This document shows positions 53,772 to 63,142 of a DNA stretch of 64,000 nt, piece after piece. The notes beneath the pieces were generated by a model. It was not told the DNA's origin and did not search any database. It was given only the letters and a program-made list of their open reading frames with translations. Numbering within the stretch: the first letter of the stretch is position 1; each line of letters begins with the position of its first letter. The stretch is from Shouchella shacheensis (lineage in GTDB: Bacteria; Bacillota; Bacilli; Bacillales; Bacillaceae_D): NCBI RefSeq assembly GCF_001484965.1, contig NZ_LLYY01000018.1, forward strand, positions 16,181-80,180, written 5' to 3'. A program made the translations under genes and the position numbers.

Positions 53772-54833
53772 ATGGGCTTTATTCAACTAATGAATATAAC
53801 AAAGAGGTTTTCGGGCTCAAGAAAGCCTGCCGTAGATTCCTTGCAGCTGACGATTCAAAAAGGAGAAATCGTTACTCTCCTTGGCCCCAGTGGTTGTGGG
53901 AAGACAACCACCCTTCGGATGATCGCAGGATTTGAACATCCTTCAATGGGGGCTATCGGTATTGGTGGTACTCAGGTTTTTAGCGAAGCTCATTCAGTTC
54001 CTCCTGAGAAAAGGGGAATTGGTATGGTCTTTCAGGATTATGCCCTTTTCCCTCATCTGTCGATTATGAAAAATGTGATGTTCGGGTTAAACAAGTGGTC
54101 CACACGAGAGAAAAAAGCGAGAGCGAGAGAGGTGCTAGAACTCGTAGGATTAGAGGACTACGCAAACAGATACCCCGCCGAATTGTCAGGTGGCCAGCAA
54201 CAACGTATAGCCTTAGCGAGAGCATTGGCTCCACGGCCGCATGTGGTACTACTGGATGAACCTTTCAGCAATTTGGATGCAGGCCTTCGGGAAAAGATGC
54301 GCTTTGATATCACCAATATTTTACGAAAAGCGAACACAACCGCTATCATGGTGACACACGACCAAAAGGACGCTTTTGCTGTCTCGGACCGCGTTGTGGT
54401 CATGAGTGAAGGCGTCATCCAACAGGTCGCAGCTCCAAAGGAAATGTATCGCTGTCCAAAGAATTGCTTTGTCGCACAATTTGTTGGGAAAACCAACTTG
54501 TTAACAGGAAAGATGGATGGGGACATGAAACATATCCATACCCATATCGGAAAAGTTACACTCCCAACGGCCTGTCAAGAACATTTGGACACAGTGAAAC
54601 TCTCTATTCGTCCAGAAGGGTGCCTTCTATCTGATGAAGGCGCCTATTGTGGGCAAGTGGAAAGAGTGATATACGGAGGAGAATACCAAGAACTTTATGT
54701 CCGCCTTCACAATAAACAAGAGCAAATTTCAGAGAAGCCAATGGTCATGTATGCGTCGGTTGAGCAGGAGGTTGAAGTAGGGAAGATGGTTTCCTTTGAC
54801 ATTAAACCTGAACTAGTTGCCCTAGTGGAGTGA
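53772..54833 (+). CDS. Ferric-iron ABC transporter, ATP-binding protein
   Basis: The 353-residue ATPase of the FbpC type has Walker A GPSGCGKTTTLRM (about 37-49), Q-loop FQDYALFPHL, signature LSGGQQQRIALARAL, Walker B VVLLDEPFSNLD and the H-loop VTHDQKD. A C-terminal TOBE-like domain (about 245-350) follows. The ATG at 53772 is chosen with GGAGGGTGG upstream; a GTG nine bases earlier overlaps that site. It is a separate transcription unit under a Fur box, ahead of the binding-protein and permease genes, with its own terminator. Confidence 0.93.
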   Translation: MGFIQLMNITKRFSGSRKPAVDSLQLTIQKGEIVTLLGPSGCGKTTTLRMIAGFEHPSMGAIGIGGTQVFSEAHSVPPEKRGIGMVFQDYALFPHLSIMKNVMFGLNKWSTREKKARAREVLELVGLEDYANRYPAELSGGQQQRIALARALAPRPHVVLLDEPFSNLDAGLREKMRFDITNILRKANTTAIMVTHDQKDAFAVSDRVVVMSEGVIQQVAAPKEMYRCPKNCFVAQFVGKTNLLTGKMDGDMKHIHTHIGKVTLPTACQEHLDTVKLSIRPEGCLLSDEGAYCGQVERVIYGGEYQELYVRLHNKQEQISEKPMVMYASVEQEVEVGKMVSFDIKPELVALVE

Positions 54834-54845
54834 TGAGGAACGTCA

Positions 54846-54887
54846 GCAACTATCTCGACGAGTTATCGGGGTAGTTGTTTTATTTTG
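54846..54887 (+). terminator. Intrinsic terminator of the iron ATPase gene
   Basis: CAACTATC (54847-54854) and GGTAGTTG (54870-54877) form the stem, with TTTTATTTTG following. Confidence 0.75.
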
Positions 54888-54976
54888 CAAAATTGAAGCG
54901 CTCTCAGCGTTGCAAGCATGTAAGTGGGCAGAGTCCAATAGATCAGAACTTGTCCCTCTTTTTTTAAAAAAAGAAG

Positions 54977-55005
54977 TTGACTACTTCTTTAGGTAATAGT
55001 ATAGT
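54977..55005 (+). promoter_or_regulatory. Sigma-A promoter of the iron-binding protein gene
   Basis: TTGACT (54977-54982) and TATAGT (55000-55005) are exactly 17 bases apart, the same arrangement and -10 as the ATPase promoter. Confidence 0.88.
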
Positions 55006-55020
55006 AAGGACGAGCTCAAC

Positions 55021-55035
55021 TGATAATGATTATCA
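55021..55035 (+). promoter_or_regulatory. Perfect Fur box
   Basis: TGATAATGATTATCA is an exact 7-1-7 Fur operator, placed just after the predicted start point of transcription. Confidence 0.93.
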
Positions 55036-55071
55036 TTTTAAGTTGTGTTACATACTTGGGGAGGGTTTGCG

Positions 55072-56157
55072 ATGAAGAGAACAATGATGGTGTTTTTTCC
55101 GTTAATGATAGGGCTTCTTGCAGCTTGCGGGAATAATGAAGAGAACACGGCAGGAGATAATGGAGAGGAAAATAACTCCAATCAAGATGCAGAAGCAGCA
55201 CTTGAGGGGGAACTTGTTGTATACTCGTCACGTAATGAAGCCTTTGTTCAGACTTTATTGGACAAGTTCACAGAGGAAACAGGGGTGGAAGTTCGGCCTC
55301 TGCATGGCGCAGATCCACTGCAAATTCAAGAGGAAGCTGGCAATGTACAGGCCGATGTATTTATTTCCAATGATCTGGGTGCACTGGAATATTTAAACGG
55401 GGAAGGCTTGCTCGAAGGTTTTGATCCGGAAAATGTCGACTCCATTGATGAACAATATCGCGCTGAGAATAATGAGTGGGTGGCGGTCTCTGCAAGAGCA
55501 CGAGGGTTCATTTATAATAAAGACATGATTTCGGAAGATGAAATGCCAACAAAAATGGAAGACTTACTGGATGCGGAGTGGGCAGATGTTGAGAACGGTT
55601 ATGCGATCACCCGCGGAGGGAACGGAGGGATGATTGGTAACGTTTCGGCTCTTCGTCATGAATGGGGAGACGAGAGAACGTCGGAATGGGTCGAAGCTAT
55701 TCAAGAGAATGCGGCCGGTATTTTTGAAGGCCATGGAGATATTCGACGAGCTGTAGGGGCAGGAGAACATGCCTTTGGATTAGTGAACAATTATTACTAT
55801 CATCAGCAGTTGGAAGAGCCTAATGACAATAATGTTGGTTTTGTCTATACAGATCAAGAAGAAGATGAGATGGGCGCAATTGCGAATGCGGCAGGACTTG
55901 GATTGGTGGCGGACGCCCCGAACAAAGAAAACGCGCAAGCCTTTATTGAATGGGTTCTTGAGGAAGAAAATCAACTTGCCTTTGTAGGGGAATCTTTAGA
56001 AGTGCCGATCAATACAGAGTTAGAGCCGCCATACGAGGAAGCAATAAGGTTTAGTGATTTGCATGTTCAGGACATGCCGCTCCGGGCGTTAGGCGATTAT
56101 TTTGAAGACACAAGAGCATTGATTGAACAATCTGGGCTAGACCTTGAGCTAAGATAA
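55072..56157 (+). CDS. Ferric-iron ABC transporter, substrate-binding lipoprotein
   Basis: The 361-residue protein begins with a lipoprotein signal peptide, hydrophobic MMVFFPLMIGLLAAC with the lipid-bearing cysteine at residue 19. A very acidic Asn/Glu spacer (20-45) follows, then a FbpA/AfuA-type iron-binding fold starting LVVYSSRNEAFVQTLLDKF. Tyrosines in the NNYYYHQQ segment are where family members hold ferric iron. The ATG follows a GGGGAGGG site. It is under a perfect Fur box and is co-transcribed with the permease. Confidence 0.93.
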   Translation: MKRTMMVFFPLMIGLLAACGNNEENTAGDNGEENNSNQDAEAALEGELVVYSSRNEAFVQTLLDKFTEETGVEVRPLHGADPLQIQEEAGNVQADVFISNDLGALEYLNGEGLLEGFDPENVDSIDEQYRAENNEWVAVSARARGFIYNKDMISEDEMPTKMEDLLDAEWADVENGYAITRGGNGGMIGNVSALRHEWGDERTSEWVEAIQENAAGIFEGHGDIRRAVGAGEHAFGLVNNYYYHQQLEEPNDNNVGFVYTDQEEDEMGAIANAAGLGLVADAPNKENAQAFIEWVLEEENQLAFVGESLEVPINTELEPPYEEAIRFSDLHVQDMPLRALGDYFEDTRALIEQSGLDLELR

Positions 56158-56197
56158 ATACCTCTAGGATAACCTTAGTGCAACAGGAGCGGGCGTA

Positions 56198-57883
56198 ATG
56201 ACGAAACAAAGGAAGAACAAATCCGATAACAACAACTATACGCAAAGAAAGGTTGGGGAAAGGACTTCTCCAGCCCTTCTCCGTTTGAGTAGAAAGAAGT
56301 GGCTTGACAGTTGGAATGGGAATCCCCCGGGTCCTGTTCTGCTTATTATCGGCATTATCGTCGCCCTTGTCATGTCGATCCCGATCATCTATGTGATCTG
56401 GAGGTCCATGTTTGCTGGTGCGGATAGCTGGGCACGCCTTTTAGGAGAACGAATTCCGCAATTGCTGTGGAACACTCTGTCCTTAACGGCTGCGGTGACT
56501 CTATTTGCTGTGCTAATCGGGGTTTCTTTAGCTTGGATTGTTGTGCGCACCGACTTACCGGGGCGCAAAGTGTGGCACTGGCTTATGGCCATCCCTCTTG
56601 TCATTCCCCCTTATGTAGGAGCAGTCACCTATATTATTATTTTTGGCCCTAGCGGTTGGGTAAGAGACGTTTGGAACGGTTCGGCATGGCTGGGAACGAT
56701 TGTAGGAGAGTATCCTCTAGATATCTATTCTTTCTGGGGCGTTTTCTTCGTTATGACGATGTTTACGTACCCGTACGTTTTTCTAATCGCGAGTGCCTCC
56801 TTGAAAAAAATGAACCGAAATTTTGAAGAGGTCGCTCGCTCCCAAGGGATGACGACGTCGCAAATTTTTTGGAAAGTGAATCTCCCTTTCTTGAGGCCAG
56901 CCATTGGAGCTGGCGCTATCCTCATTTCCTTGTATGTGCTATCAGATTTCGGAGCCATAGCCATGCTACGTTATGTAACCTTCACAGCTGCTATTTATTA
57001 TCAGCGTACGGGCTTTGATATTCCATCAGCGACAGTGCTAAGTCTCGTGCTTATTCTATTAACGGCGATCATCCTGTGGATTGAGTCTCGGACGAGAAAG
57101 AAAAATAAGTTCTATCAAACGGCGAACACCTATCGAGAACCAGAAGTATTGAAGCTGGGGAAATGGAAACCAGTTGCTACACTCTATGTGGTGTTTATTT
57201 TTTTTCTCGCAGTAGTGATGCCGGTCGCTGTGTTGATCTATTGGACCGTCATAGGGGCAGGAACAGGGGTTATTGACAAGCGTTTCTTCGGTTTTGCCTG
57301 GAATAGCATCAAGGTTTCTGGATTAGCGGCCCTCCTATGTATGGCGCTTGCAACACCCATTGTTTATTTGAAGTCGCGACACCCATCCATGATTACATCC
57401 ACCATTGACAAACTAAGTTATGCAGGCTATGCGTTACCTGGTGTTATTGTCGCATTAGGGCTGGTCTTTATTTTTAATAACCATATCCCAGTTCTCTATA
57501 ATACATTTTACATGATAGCGATTGCGTTTGTCGTCCGGTTTTTGCCACAGGCGATGCAGGCAGGTGATGCCTCCTTGAGTCTTGTTTCCCCTAGAGTCGA
57601 TGAAGCGGCAAGAAGTTTAGGCCATCCTGCATGGAAAGTAATGGTAAAGGTGATTCTGCCATCGATCGCACCAGGGGTACTGGCTGGCGGAGCACTCGTA
57701 TTCGTCAGTTCAATTAAAGAGTTGCCAGCCACTCTGATGCTTCGTCCGCCAGGCTTTGACACGCTTGCGGTTCGTGTATACTATGAAGCCTCAGAAGCTA
57801 TTTATCACCAAGCAGCGCCTGGAGCGTTATTAATTGTCTTAGTGTCAGTTATTCCTTTGCATTACATGCTGCGGAAATATTAA
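56198..57883 (+). CDS. Ferric-iron ABC transporter, fused permease
   Basis: The 561-residue membrane protein is a fused two-half permease of the FbpB/AfuB type, with about twelve hydrophobic segments. Each half has an EAA loop that contacts the ATPase (EVARSQGMTTSQIFWKVNLPF near 210 and EAARSLGHPAWKVMVKVILPS near 470). The N-terminus (1-45) is long, polar and cytoplasmic. The ATG follows AGGAGCGGG. It is separated from the binding-protein gene by 40 bases without a terminator. Confidence 0.93.
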   Translation: MTKQRKNKSDNNNYTQRKVGERTSPALLRLSRKKWLDSWNGNPPGPVLLIIGIIVALVMSIPIIYVIWRSMFAGADSWARLLGERIPQLLWNTLSLTAAVTLFAVLIGVSLAWIVVRTDLPGRKVWHWLMAIPLVIPPYVGAVTYIIIFGPSGWVRDVWNGSAWLGTIVGEYPLDIYSFWGVFFVMTMFTYPYVFLIASASLKKMNRNFEEVARSQGMTTSQIFWKVNLPFLRPAIGAGAILISLYVLSDFGAIAMLRYVTFTAAIYYQRTGFDIPSATVLSLVLILLTAIILWIESRTRKKNKFYQTANTYREPEVLKLGKWKPVATLYVVFIFFLAVVMPVAVLIYWTVIGAGTGVIDKRFFGFAWNSIKVSGLAALLCMALATPIVYLKSRHPSMITSTIDKLSYAGYALPGVIVALGLVFIFNNHIPVLYNTFYMIAIAFVVRFLPQAMQAGDASLSLVSPRVDEAARSLGHPAWKVMVKVILPSIAPGVLAGGALVFVSSIKELPATLMLRPPGFDTLAVRVYYEASEAIYHQAAPGALLIVLVSVIPLHYMLRKY

Positions 57884-57924
57884 AGGGTCTAGACCTCGTT
57901 TCCAAATCGGCCGAGGGCGTGGTA

Positions 57925-57933
57925 TGCTAAAAT
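57925..57933 (+). promoter_or_regulatory. Extended -10 promoter of ynbB
   Basis: TGCTAAAAT fits an extended -10. If used, it places the transcription start downstream of the ATG at 57932 and so supports the ATG at 57968 as start of ynbB. Confidence 0.5.
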
Positions 57934-57967
57934 GGAGAAACTGGACATTGCAGGAGACGATACCATC

Positions 57968-59221
57968 ATGGGAAGCCTTTATTTTTCGGAAAAAATGCAC
58001 GACCTTGTACAAAACGTGGAAACATCAATTGCAGAGCAGCACAAACACGCCGACGACGTGGCGCTTATCAATCAAAAGAGAGTCATGGATAGTTTCAGAA
58101 ATCATGAAATTTCTGAGTTTCATTTTACGCCGTCCACAGGCTATGGCTATGATGATGTGGGAAGGGATACGCTTGAGGAGATCTATGCGGATGTCTTTGG
58201 TGGAGAGAGTGCTCTTGTCCGAGCTCAAATTACGTCGGGAACCCATGCCATTGCGACGTCGCTTTTCGGTGTGCTCAGACCCAGCGACGAGCTTCTATAC
58301 ATCACAGGCAAACCGTACGATACACTTGAGGAAATTGTCGGTCTGCGTGGATCGGGGAAAGGATCACTCAAAGACTACCATATTACCTACAAAGCGATTG
58401 AGTTACAGAAAGGAATGGTGGACAAGCAGGCGGTGCGCGAGGCGATTGGTGAGAAAACCAAAATGATCGGCATTCAACGCTCCAGAGGATACAGCGACCG
58501 TCCATCATTTTCTATCAGTGAAATTAGAGGGATGATCGGATTTGTTAAGTCCATCAAGCCTGATGTCGTTGTCTTTGTTGACAACTGTTACGGGGAGTTT
58601 GTGGAGACGGAAGAGCCCTGTCATGTAGGGGCTGACTTGATCGCAGGTTCGCTCATCAAGAACCCGGGCGGTGGGCTTGCCAAAACGGGCGGCTACATCG
58701 TTGGAAGGAGCGATCTGGTGGAGCTTGCCTCGTATCGCTTGCAAGCTCCCGGTATAGGGGCTGAGGGTGGGGCCAGTTTGTACACATTGCTTGACATGTA
58801 CCAAGGGTTCTTCCTTGCCCCCCATGTTACCTCACAAGCAGTAAAAGGAGCAACTTTTACGGCGGGCTTGCTTGAGGCGATTGGGATGAGGGCAGAGCCA
58901 GCAGCCACAACAAGACGAACGGACTTAATTCAGGCGGTCCACTTTCAAACCGCTGAGCAAATGATCGCTTTTTGCCAAGCCATTCAAACCGCTTCGCCGG
59001 TAAATGCCCACGTCAAACCTCAGCCTAGTCCGATGCCAGGATACGCCGATGACGTTATTATGGCAGCAGGAACCTTCGTTCAGGGTGCGAGCATCGAACT
59101 CACGGCCGATGGACCGCTCCGTCCTCCGTACGCTGCGTATATTCAAGGAGGTCTGACGTACGAGCACGTTAAGCTCGCTGTAGTGCAGGCGATTCTTGAA
59201 ACGTTTCCAGAAAAAATCTAG
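57968..59221 (+). CDS. ynbB: YnbB, PLP-dependent enzyme (methionine gamma-lyase-like)
   Basis: A 417-residue fold-type I PLP enzyme of the Cys/Met family often labelled aluminium-resistance protein. FHFTPSTGYGYDD and QITSGTHAIATSLFGVLRPGDE-like cofactor-binding loops and the PLP lysine in SLIKNPGGGLAKTGGY are visible. The true reaction is not known. I choose the ATG at 57968 (AGGAGAC 10 bases upstream and family N-terminal length); the earlier ATG at 57932 overlaps a promoter. In B. subtilis ynbB lies between hflX (ynbA) and glnR; hflX is absent here. Confidence 0.9.
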   Translation: MGSLYFSEKMHDLVQNVETSIAEQHKHADDVALINQKRVMDSFRNHEISEFHFTPSTGYGYDDVGRDTLEEIYADVFGGESALVRAQITSGTHAIATSLFGVLRPSDELLYITGKPYDTLEEIVGLRGSGKGSLKDYHITYKAIELQKGMVDKQAVREAIGEKTKMIGIQRSRGYSDRPSFSISEIRGMIGFVKSIKPDVVVFVDNCYGEFVETEEPCHVGADLIAGSLIKNPGGGLAKTGGYIVGRSDLVELASYRLQAPGIGAEGGASLYTLLDMYQGFFLAPHVTSQAVKGATFTAGLLEAIGMRAEPAATTRRTDLIQAVHFQTAEQMIAFCQAIQTASPVNAHVKPQPSPMPGYADDVIMAAGTFVQGASIELTADGPLRPPYAAYIQGGLTYEHVKLAVVQAILETFPEKI

Positions 59222-59243
59222 ATGGAAGCTTAGCTGACATCAG

Positions 59244-59272
59244 TTGACATCAAAAGTGACGTTTAGTACGAT
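59244..59272 (+). promoter_or_regulatory. Sigma-A promoter of glnRA with degenerate GlnR sites
   Basis: TTGACA (59244-59249) and TACGAT (59267-59272) are 17 bases apart. Two half-site-like TGACA elements (59235 and 59245) and TGACG (59257) overlap the -35 and spacer. They resemble GlnR TGTNA-N7-TNACA operators only loosely, so autoregulation by GlnR is plausible but not shown. Confidence 0.65.
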
Positions 59273-59298
59273 ATTTGAAAGGGAATGGAGGGGGTAAG

Positions 59299-59691
59299 AT
59301 GAATGACCACGTTCGTCGAAACATGCCACTTTTTCCAATCGGGATTGTTATGAAGCTTACAGAGCTGTCCGCCAGACAGATTCGTTACTACGAAGAGCAA
59401 GCGCTCGTAACGCCGAGTCGCTCCGACGGAAATCAGCGTTTGTTTTCATTCCAGGATGTAGACAAACTTCTTGAAATCAAAGCGCTCATTGAGCAGAAGG
59501 TCAACATTTCCGGCATTAAGGAAATTTTTGAGCTGCGTTCGCATGCGTCCCCAAGCGATTCTCTAAACGTGAAAAAGGACCTTTCTGAGGCGGAGATCCG
59601 CAAGCTGGTGCGTAATGAGCTGAAGCAACCGCAGAAATATGGACGCGCGTCCTTGATACAAGGACAGCTCTCTCATTTCTATCAAAAGTAA
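59299..59691 (+). CDS. glnR: Glutamine synthetase repressor GlnR
   Basis: The 130-residue MerR-family regulator has the winged-helix start [41 protein letters not shown], a short dimerisation helix and the C-terminal tail ([19 protein letters not shown]) through which feedback-inhibited GlnA activates it. The ATG at 59299 has GGAGGGGG upstream; longer in-frame starts are rejected. glnA follows. Confidence 0.96.
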   Translation: MNDHVRRNMPLFPIGIVMKLTELSARQIRYYEEQALVTPSRSDGNQRLFSFQDVDKLLEIKALIEQKVNISGIKEIFELRSHASPSDSLNVKKDLSEAEIRKLVRNELKQPQKYGRASLIQGQLSHFYQK

Positions 59692-59755
59692 AGAACCGGA
59701 GTGCTTGCACTCCTTTCTTACATAAATACTAAAAAGCGAGGAGAGACCATTCCGT

Positions 59756-61105
59756 ATGCCTAAATTTTCAAAAGAAGATATTGTACGCATTGCGCAGGAA
59801 GACAATGTGCGTTTTATTCGCTTACAGTTCTCAGACTTACTCGGAACGATTAAAAACGTCGAAATTCCTGTCGATCAGCTTTCCAAGGCGCTTGACAACA
59901 AGATGATGTTTGACGGTTCGTCCATCGAAGGATTTGTTCGTATTGAAGAATCCGATATGTATCTCTACCCAGATCTGGATACATGGGTGATCTTCCCGTG
60001 GACGCCGGAAAAAGGGAAAGTCGCACGTCTCATTTGCGATATTTATCAACCTGGTAAACCAGGAGAAGAGCCATCTCCTTTTGAAGGAGACCCGCGGGGG
60101 ATTTTAAAGCGTGTGCTCAAGCAAGCGGAAGACCTCGGCTTTACCGACTTCAACATCGGACCTGAACCGGAATTCTTCCTTTTCAAGAACGATGAAAAGG
60201 GTGAACCGACGCTTGATTTAAACGACAAAGGAGGCTACTTTGATCTGGCCCCTACAGATCTTGGCGAGAACTGCCGCCGTGATATCGTTCTTGAGCTTGA
60301 AGACATGGGCTTTGAAATTGAAGCCTCTCACCATGAGGTTGCACCTGGTCAACATGAAATTGACTTTAAATTCGCTGATGCCATCACTGCTTGTGATAAT
60401 ATACAAACATTTAAGCTCGTTGTTAAAACAATCGCCCGCAAGCACGGTCTTCACGCGACGTTCATGCCGAAACCGCTGTTTGGCGTAAACGGTTCAGGGA
60501 TGCATTTAAATATGTCACTCTTTACGAAGGAAGGCAACGCCTTCTATGATGCGTCCACGGATACACAGCTAAGCGAAACAGCGATGCAGTTTTTGACAGG
60601 GATTCTTGATCATGCTCAAGCGTTCACGGCGATTACAAATCCTATCGTGAACTCCTACAAGCGTCTTGTTCCTGGTTATGAAGCACCCGTGTATGTGGCT
60701 TGGTCGATGCGCAACCGCTCACCGCTTGTAAGAATTCCTTCCTCACGCGGAATTTCCACGCGGATCGAAGTGCGTAGCCCTGATCCAGCGGCAAACCCGT
60801 ATTTGGCAATGGCAGTAATGCTTGCTTCAGGTCTTGACGGTATCAAAAACAAAAAGACGCCGCCAGAAGCCACAGACCGCAACATTTACATCATGGAAGA
60901 AGAGGAGCGCTTGGAAGAAGGCATCAATGACCTTCCAGCGAACCTAAAAGAAGCTTTGAATGCGTTGAAAAAGGATGAAATACTCGTGAAAGCACTTGGC
61001 GAGCACGCCGTTGAGCACTTCCTTGAGTCTAAAGAAATTGAATGGGATATGTTTAGAACGCAAGTTCACCCATGGGAGCGCGAACAGTTCATGCAGAATT
61101 ATTAA
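59756..61105 (+). CDS. glnA: Glutamine synthetase, type I alpha
   Basis: GlnA condenses glutamate and ammonia and acts as nitrogen sensor for GlnR and TnrA. The 449-residue enzyme has [45 protein letters not shown] and the RIPSSRG segment of the active site. It lacks the adenylylation loop tyrosine of the beta type. The ATG follows GCGAGGAGAG. The operon ends with a terminator, after which the sequence changes character. Confidence 0.98.
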   Translation: MPKFSKEDIVRIAQEDNVRFIRLQFSDLLGTIKNVEIPVDQLSKALDNKMMFDGSSIEGFVRIEESDMYLYPDLDTWVIFPWTPEKGKVARLICDIYQPGKPGEEPSPFEGDPRGILKRVLKQAEDLGFTDFNIGPEPEFFLFKNDEKGEPTLDLNDKGGYFDLAPTDLGENCRRDIVLELEDMGFEIEASHHEVAPGQHEIDFKFADAITACDNIQTFKLVVKTIARKHGLHATFMPKPLFGVNGSGMHLNMSLFTKEGNAFYDASTDTQLSETAMQFLTGILDHAQAFTAITNPIVNSYKRLVPGYEAPVYVAWSMRNRSPLVRIPSSRGISTRIEVRSPDPAANPYLAMAVMLASGLDGIKNKKTPPEATDRNIYIMEEEERLEEGINDLPANLKEALNALKKDEILVKALGEHAVEHFLESKEIEWDMFRTQVHPWEREQFMQNY

Positions 61106-61112
61106 GAGCGGG

Positions 61113-61149
61113 AACCCTTGGCACTGCTGGTGTCGGGGGTTTTTGTTTT
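61113..61149 (+). terminator. Intrinsic terminator of glnA
   Basis: AACCCTTGGCAC (61113-61124) pairs with GTGTCGGGGGTT with wobble pairs around TGCTG; TTTTGTTTTC follows. Confidence 0.85.
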
Positions 61150-61227
61150 CATGGGTGAATCGTAAAGTTTAGACCGATTTAGCTCCGCACCCAGGAAACA
61201 CCCATAAAAATTTATAAAAATTATAAG

Positions 61228-61556
61228 CTAGTCATTTAGCTTGTTCATGTACTCTTCATATTTATCGATGGTGGTTTGTTCGAGCTGTTTCGAAACATGG
61301 GAATAGACATCAGCTGTAATTTGCATGCTGCCGTGCCCTAATCGTTCCTGAACATATTTCATATCAGCCCGGATTCAAGTAACAGTACGGCATGTGTATG
61401 CCGCAGGGAGTGAATGGGGAGTTTAGGCAAGCCTGCACGCTTCAAAATTCGTTCAAGGGCGTTGAATAGACTGGACTTTGGCATATAGTTCCCATTTTTT
61501 CTGCATAGTACTAGGTTTAGGTCGTGATGGTAGAGTGAATTCAAAGCCAGCTTGTC
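61228..61556 (-). pseudogene. Tyrosine-type phage/ICE integrase, C-terminal remnant with frameshift
   Basis: On the minus strand the frame from about 61556 reads KLALNSLYHHDLNLVLCRKNG and PKLPIHSLRHTHAVLLLESG, the HxLRHTHA box II of integrases. At about 61365 the frame breaks after LESG; continuing in another frame gives ADMKYVQERLGHGSMQ and ADVYSHVSKQLEQ (box III GH and the catalytic tyrosine) to a TAG at 61228-61230. A single-base deletion in the ESGA codons explains it. The N-terminal two-thirds is missing. It marks a former integration next to glnA. Confidence 0.85.
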
Positions 61557-61692
61557 TTGGTTTTGCTTCTTTTGGTGAAATTTTGAGCAATTGAAGCAAT
61601 ATGAAGGAGAAGCATTGCATTCTAAATCTCCAGATTATCAGGAACAGAATGGCGAGGAGCCATAAAACAGTTAATGGGGAGGAGTTTTGGGC

Positions 61693-62105
61693 TTGATAGA
61701 GTTATTGATACCAGGTGCAGCAACATTAATTGGAGCATTTTTAGGTGCTTGGTTATCAGGCAGAAAAACATTAGAATCTGTAAAACAGCAAATTGATTAT
61801 CAAGAAAAGTTAAGGAAAAAGAAGAAAATGATACATTGTTAAAAGAATCAACATATTTTTATTATAAAGCTAAGGACATACAATTTGCTTTTGATGCTAT
61901 TTTATCAAATGTCGATGATACAAAATTTATAGAAAGAACTAGAGAAGAGATATACATCTCGAAAAATAACTTAGTGTTTTACAAGGAACATGTGCCATAC
62001 CATTTGTTCCAAAAGTTTTTATTAGTAAAAAACTGCGTAGTCAAAATTGATGAACACTACAAAGAAGAAAGATATGATATGGCAAAAAAAGAAGTGAAAA
62101 ATTAA
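61693..62105 (+). pseudogene. Small membrane-anchored protein broken by a frameshift
   Basis: A TTG start at 61693 behind GGGGAGGAG begins LIELLIPGAATLIGAFLGAW (one membrane helix) and SGRKTLESVKQQIDYQEKLRKK, then stops at 61840. The other frame continues directly as ENDTLLKESTYFYYKAKDIQF to a stop at 62103-62105. The switch falls in an A-rich run near 61816-61828. The undamaged protein would have about 137 residues. No family was recognised. The open part from 61836 alone lacks the membrane helix. Confidence 0.65.
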
Positions 62106-62283
62106 AGAGGCACAGTAATTAGTTTTTATATGTAAATAACATTTTGATGAATCATCTTGATTACACTTCAAATAGAGATATCAATCAAATTATAGCCAAA
62201 GCTTTAGTTGAACAATTTTGATTTGACTATGCCGCAAACAGGCCAGGTTGTTGAAAATTATCCTTTTAGTTAGTGAGGAACAC
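62106..62283 (+). other. A+T-rich stretch without recognisable gene
   Basis: No gene of convincing length is present. A 24-codon open frame at 62147-62221 has no ribosome-binding site and no recognised similarity. Confidence 0.5.
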
Positions 62284-62292
62284 TGGTATAAT
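62284..62292 (+). promoter_or_regulatory. Extended -10 promoter of the GNAT gene
   Basis: TGGTATAAT is a perfect extended -10. It leaves a leader of about 110 nt in which a short open frame (62331-62441) overlaps the acetyltransferase start. Confidence 0.65.
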
Positions 62293-62409
62293 ATTTATTT
62301 ATATGATTTGAGCGAAAGGTGTGATGGCTTATGGCATATAAACTAAACTACTTTAACGTTTACACAGAAGCGTTTGTCATTAGGAAATCTGCGCTAAGGA
62401 GACATCACA

Positions 62410-62973
62410 TTGAAAACAGAAGAAATCAAACTCCAATCTGAGACAGGGAGATTGGTATTAAGACCGTTACAAAATCAGGATTATGAACGGTGGCTGGAGG
62501 GTTGTCGTAACAGATTTCCTTCACAGTACAAATACGACGACGATAAAATAGACTTGAGTGGCTGGACGCAGCAAAAATTTAATGATGACGTTGTTTCAAA
62601 GTTTCAAGAGTATGCTGACCAAGACGAAGCGTATGTCTTTGGTGTCTTTCGAAGGTCAGATCAAAAACAAGTTGGTAAGGTTGAACTTGAAACGATTATG
62701 AGAAACGAATTTCAGTGGGGACTTTTAGGCTACACCATTCACAATCAATTTTGGCGGAATGGTTACGGGAAAGAAGCAGTAAAAGAGACGCTTAATATCG
62801 CTTTTAAAAATCTCCAATTCCATCGCATTGAAGCTCATATCAATGTTGATAATGAACCTTCCATTAAACTAGTAGAAAGCATAGGAATGGAATTTGAATG
62901 CATCAGGAAAGGATTTATATTTGAATTTAATGAATGGACTGACAACCTTGTGTATTATATGAACTCTAAGTAA
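62410..62973 (+). CDS. GNAT-family N-acetyltransferase (RimJ/RimL-like)
   Basis: A 187-residue GNAT protein. The fold begins with TGRLVLRPLQNQDYERW, the acetyl-CoA loop is in IHNQFWRNGYGKEAVKETL (about 112-130), and RIEAHINVDNEPSIKLVESIGMEFE is the conserved C-terminal motif of the RimJ/RimL group. The substrate could be a protein N-terminus or a small molecule. The start is TTG at 62410 with AAGGAG 10 bases upstream. Codon use is clearly more A+T-rich than in the operons upstream of 61 kb, in line with recent acquisition. Confidence 0.88.
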   Translation: MKTEEIKLQSETGRLVLRPLQNQDYERWLEGCRNRFPSQYKYDDDKIDLSGWTQQKFNDDVVSKFQEYADQDEAYVFGVFRRSDQKQVGKVELETIMRNEFQWGLLGYTIHNQFWRNGYGKEAVKETLNIAFKNLQFHRIEAHINVDNEPSIKLVESIGMEFECIRKGFIFEFNEWTDNLVYYMNSK

Positions 62974-62981
62974 ATTTTGTC

Positions 62982-63012
62982 GGGCGTAATTCAACTAAAA
63001 TGAATTGCGCCC
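62982..63012 (+). terminator. Strong hairpin after the GNAT gene
   Basis: GGGCGTAATTCA (62982-62993) and TGAATTGCGCCC (63001-63012) form a 12-bp stem with one wobble pair; no T run follows, so termination may be weak. Confidence 0.5.
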
Positions 63013-63142
63013 ACTGTTCATTAATCGAGGCGCGATAATGGAATAAGATTGTGCCCAGTGGAGGAGTTAATTTCCTTATTACGTGATTTAGTGTAACGTT
63101 AAAGCCAGGCATAGTGAAGGTAGAGAAAGGGGGAAAAGTATA

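Noticed and set aside
62147..62221. 24-codon open frame in the A+T-rich stretch
   Set aside because: No ribosome-binding site and no recognised similarity; chance frames of this size are common.
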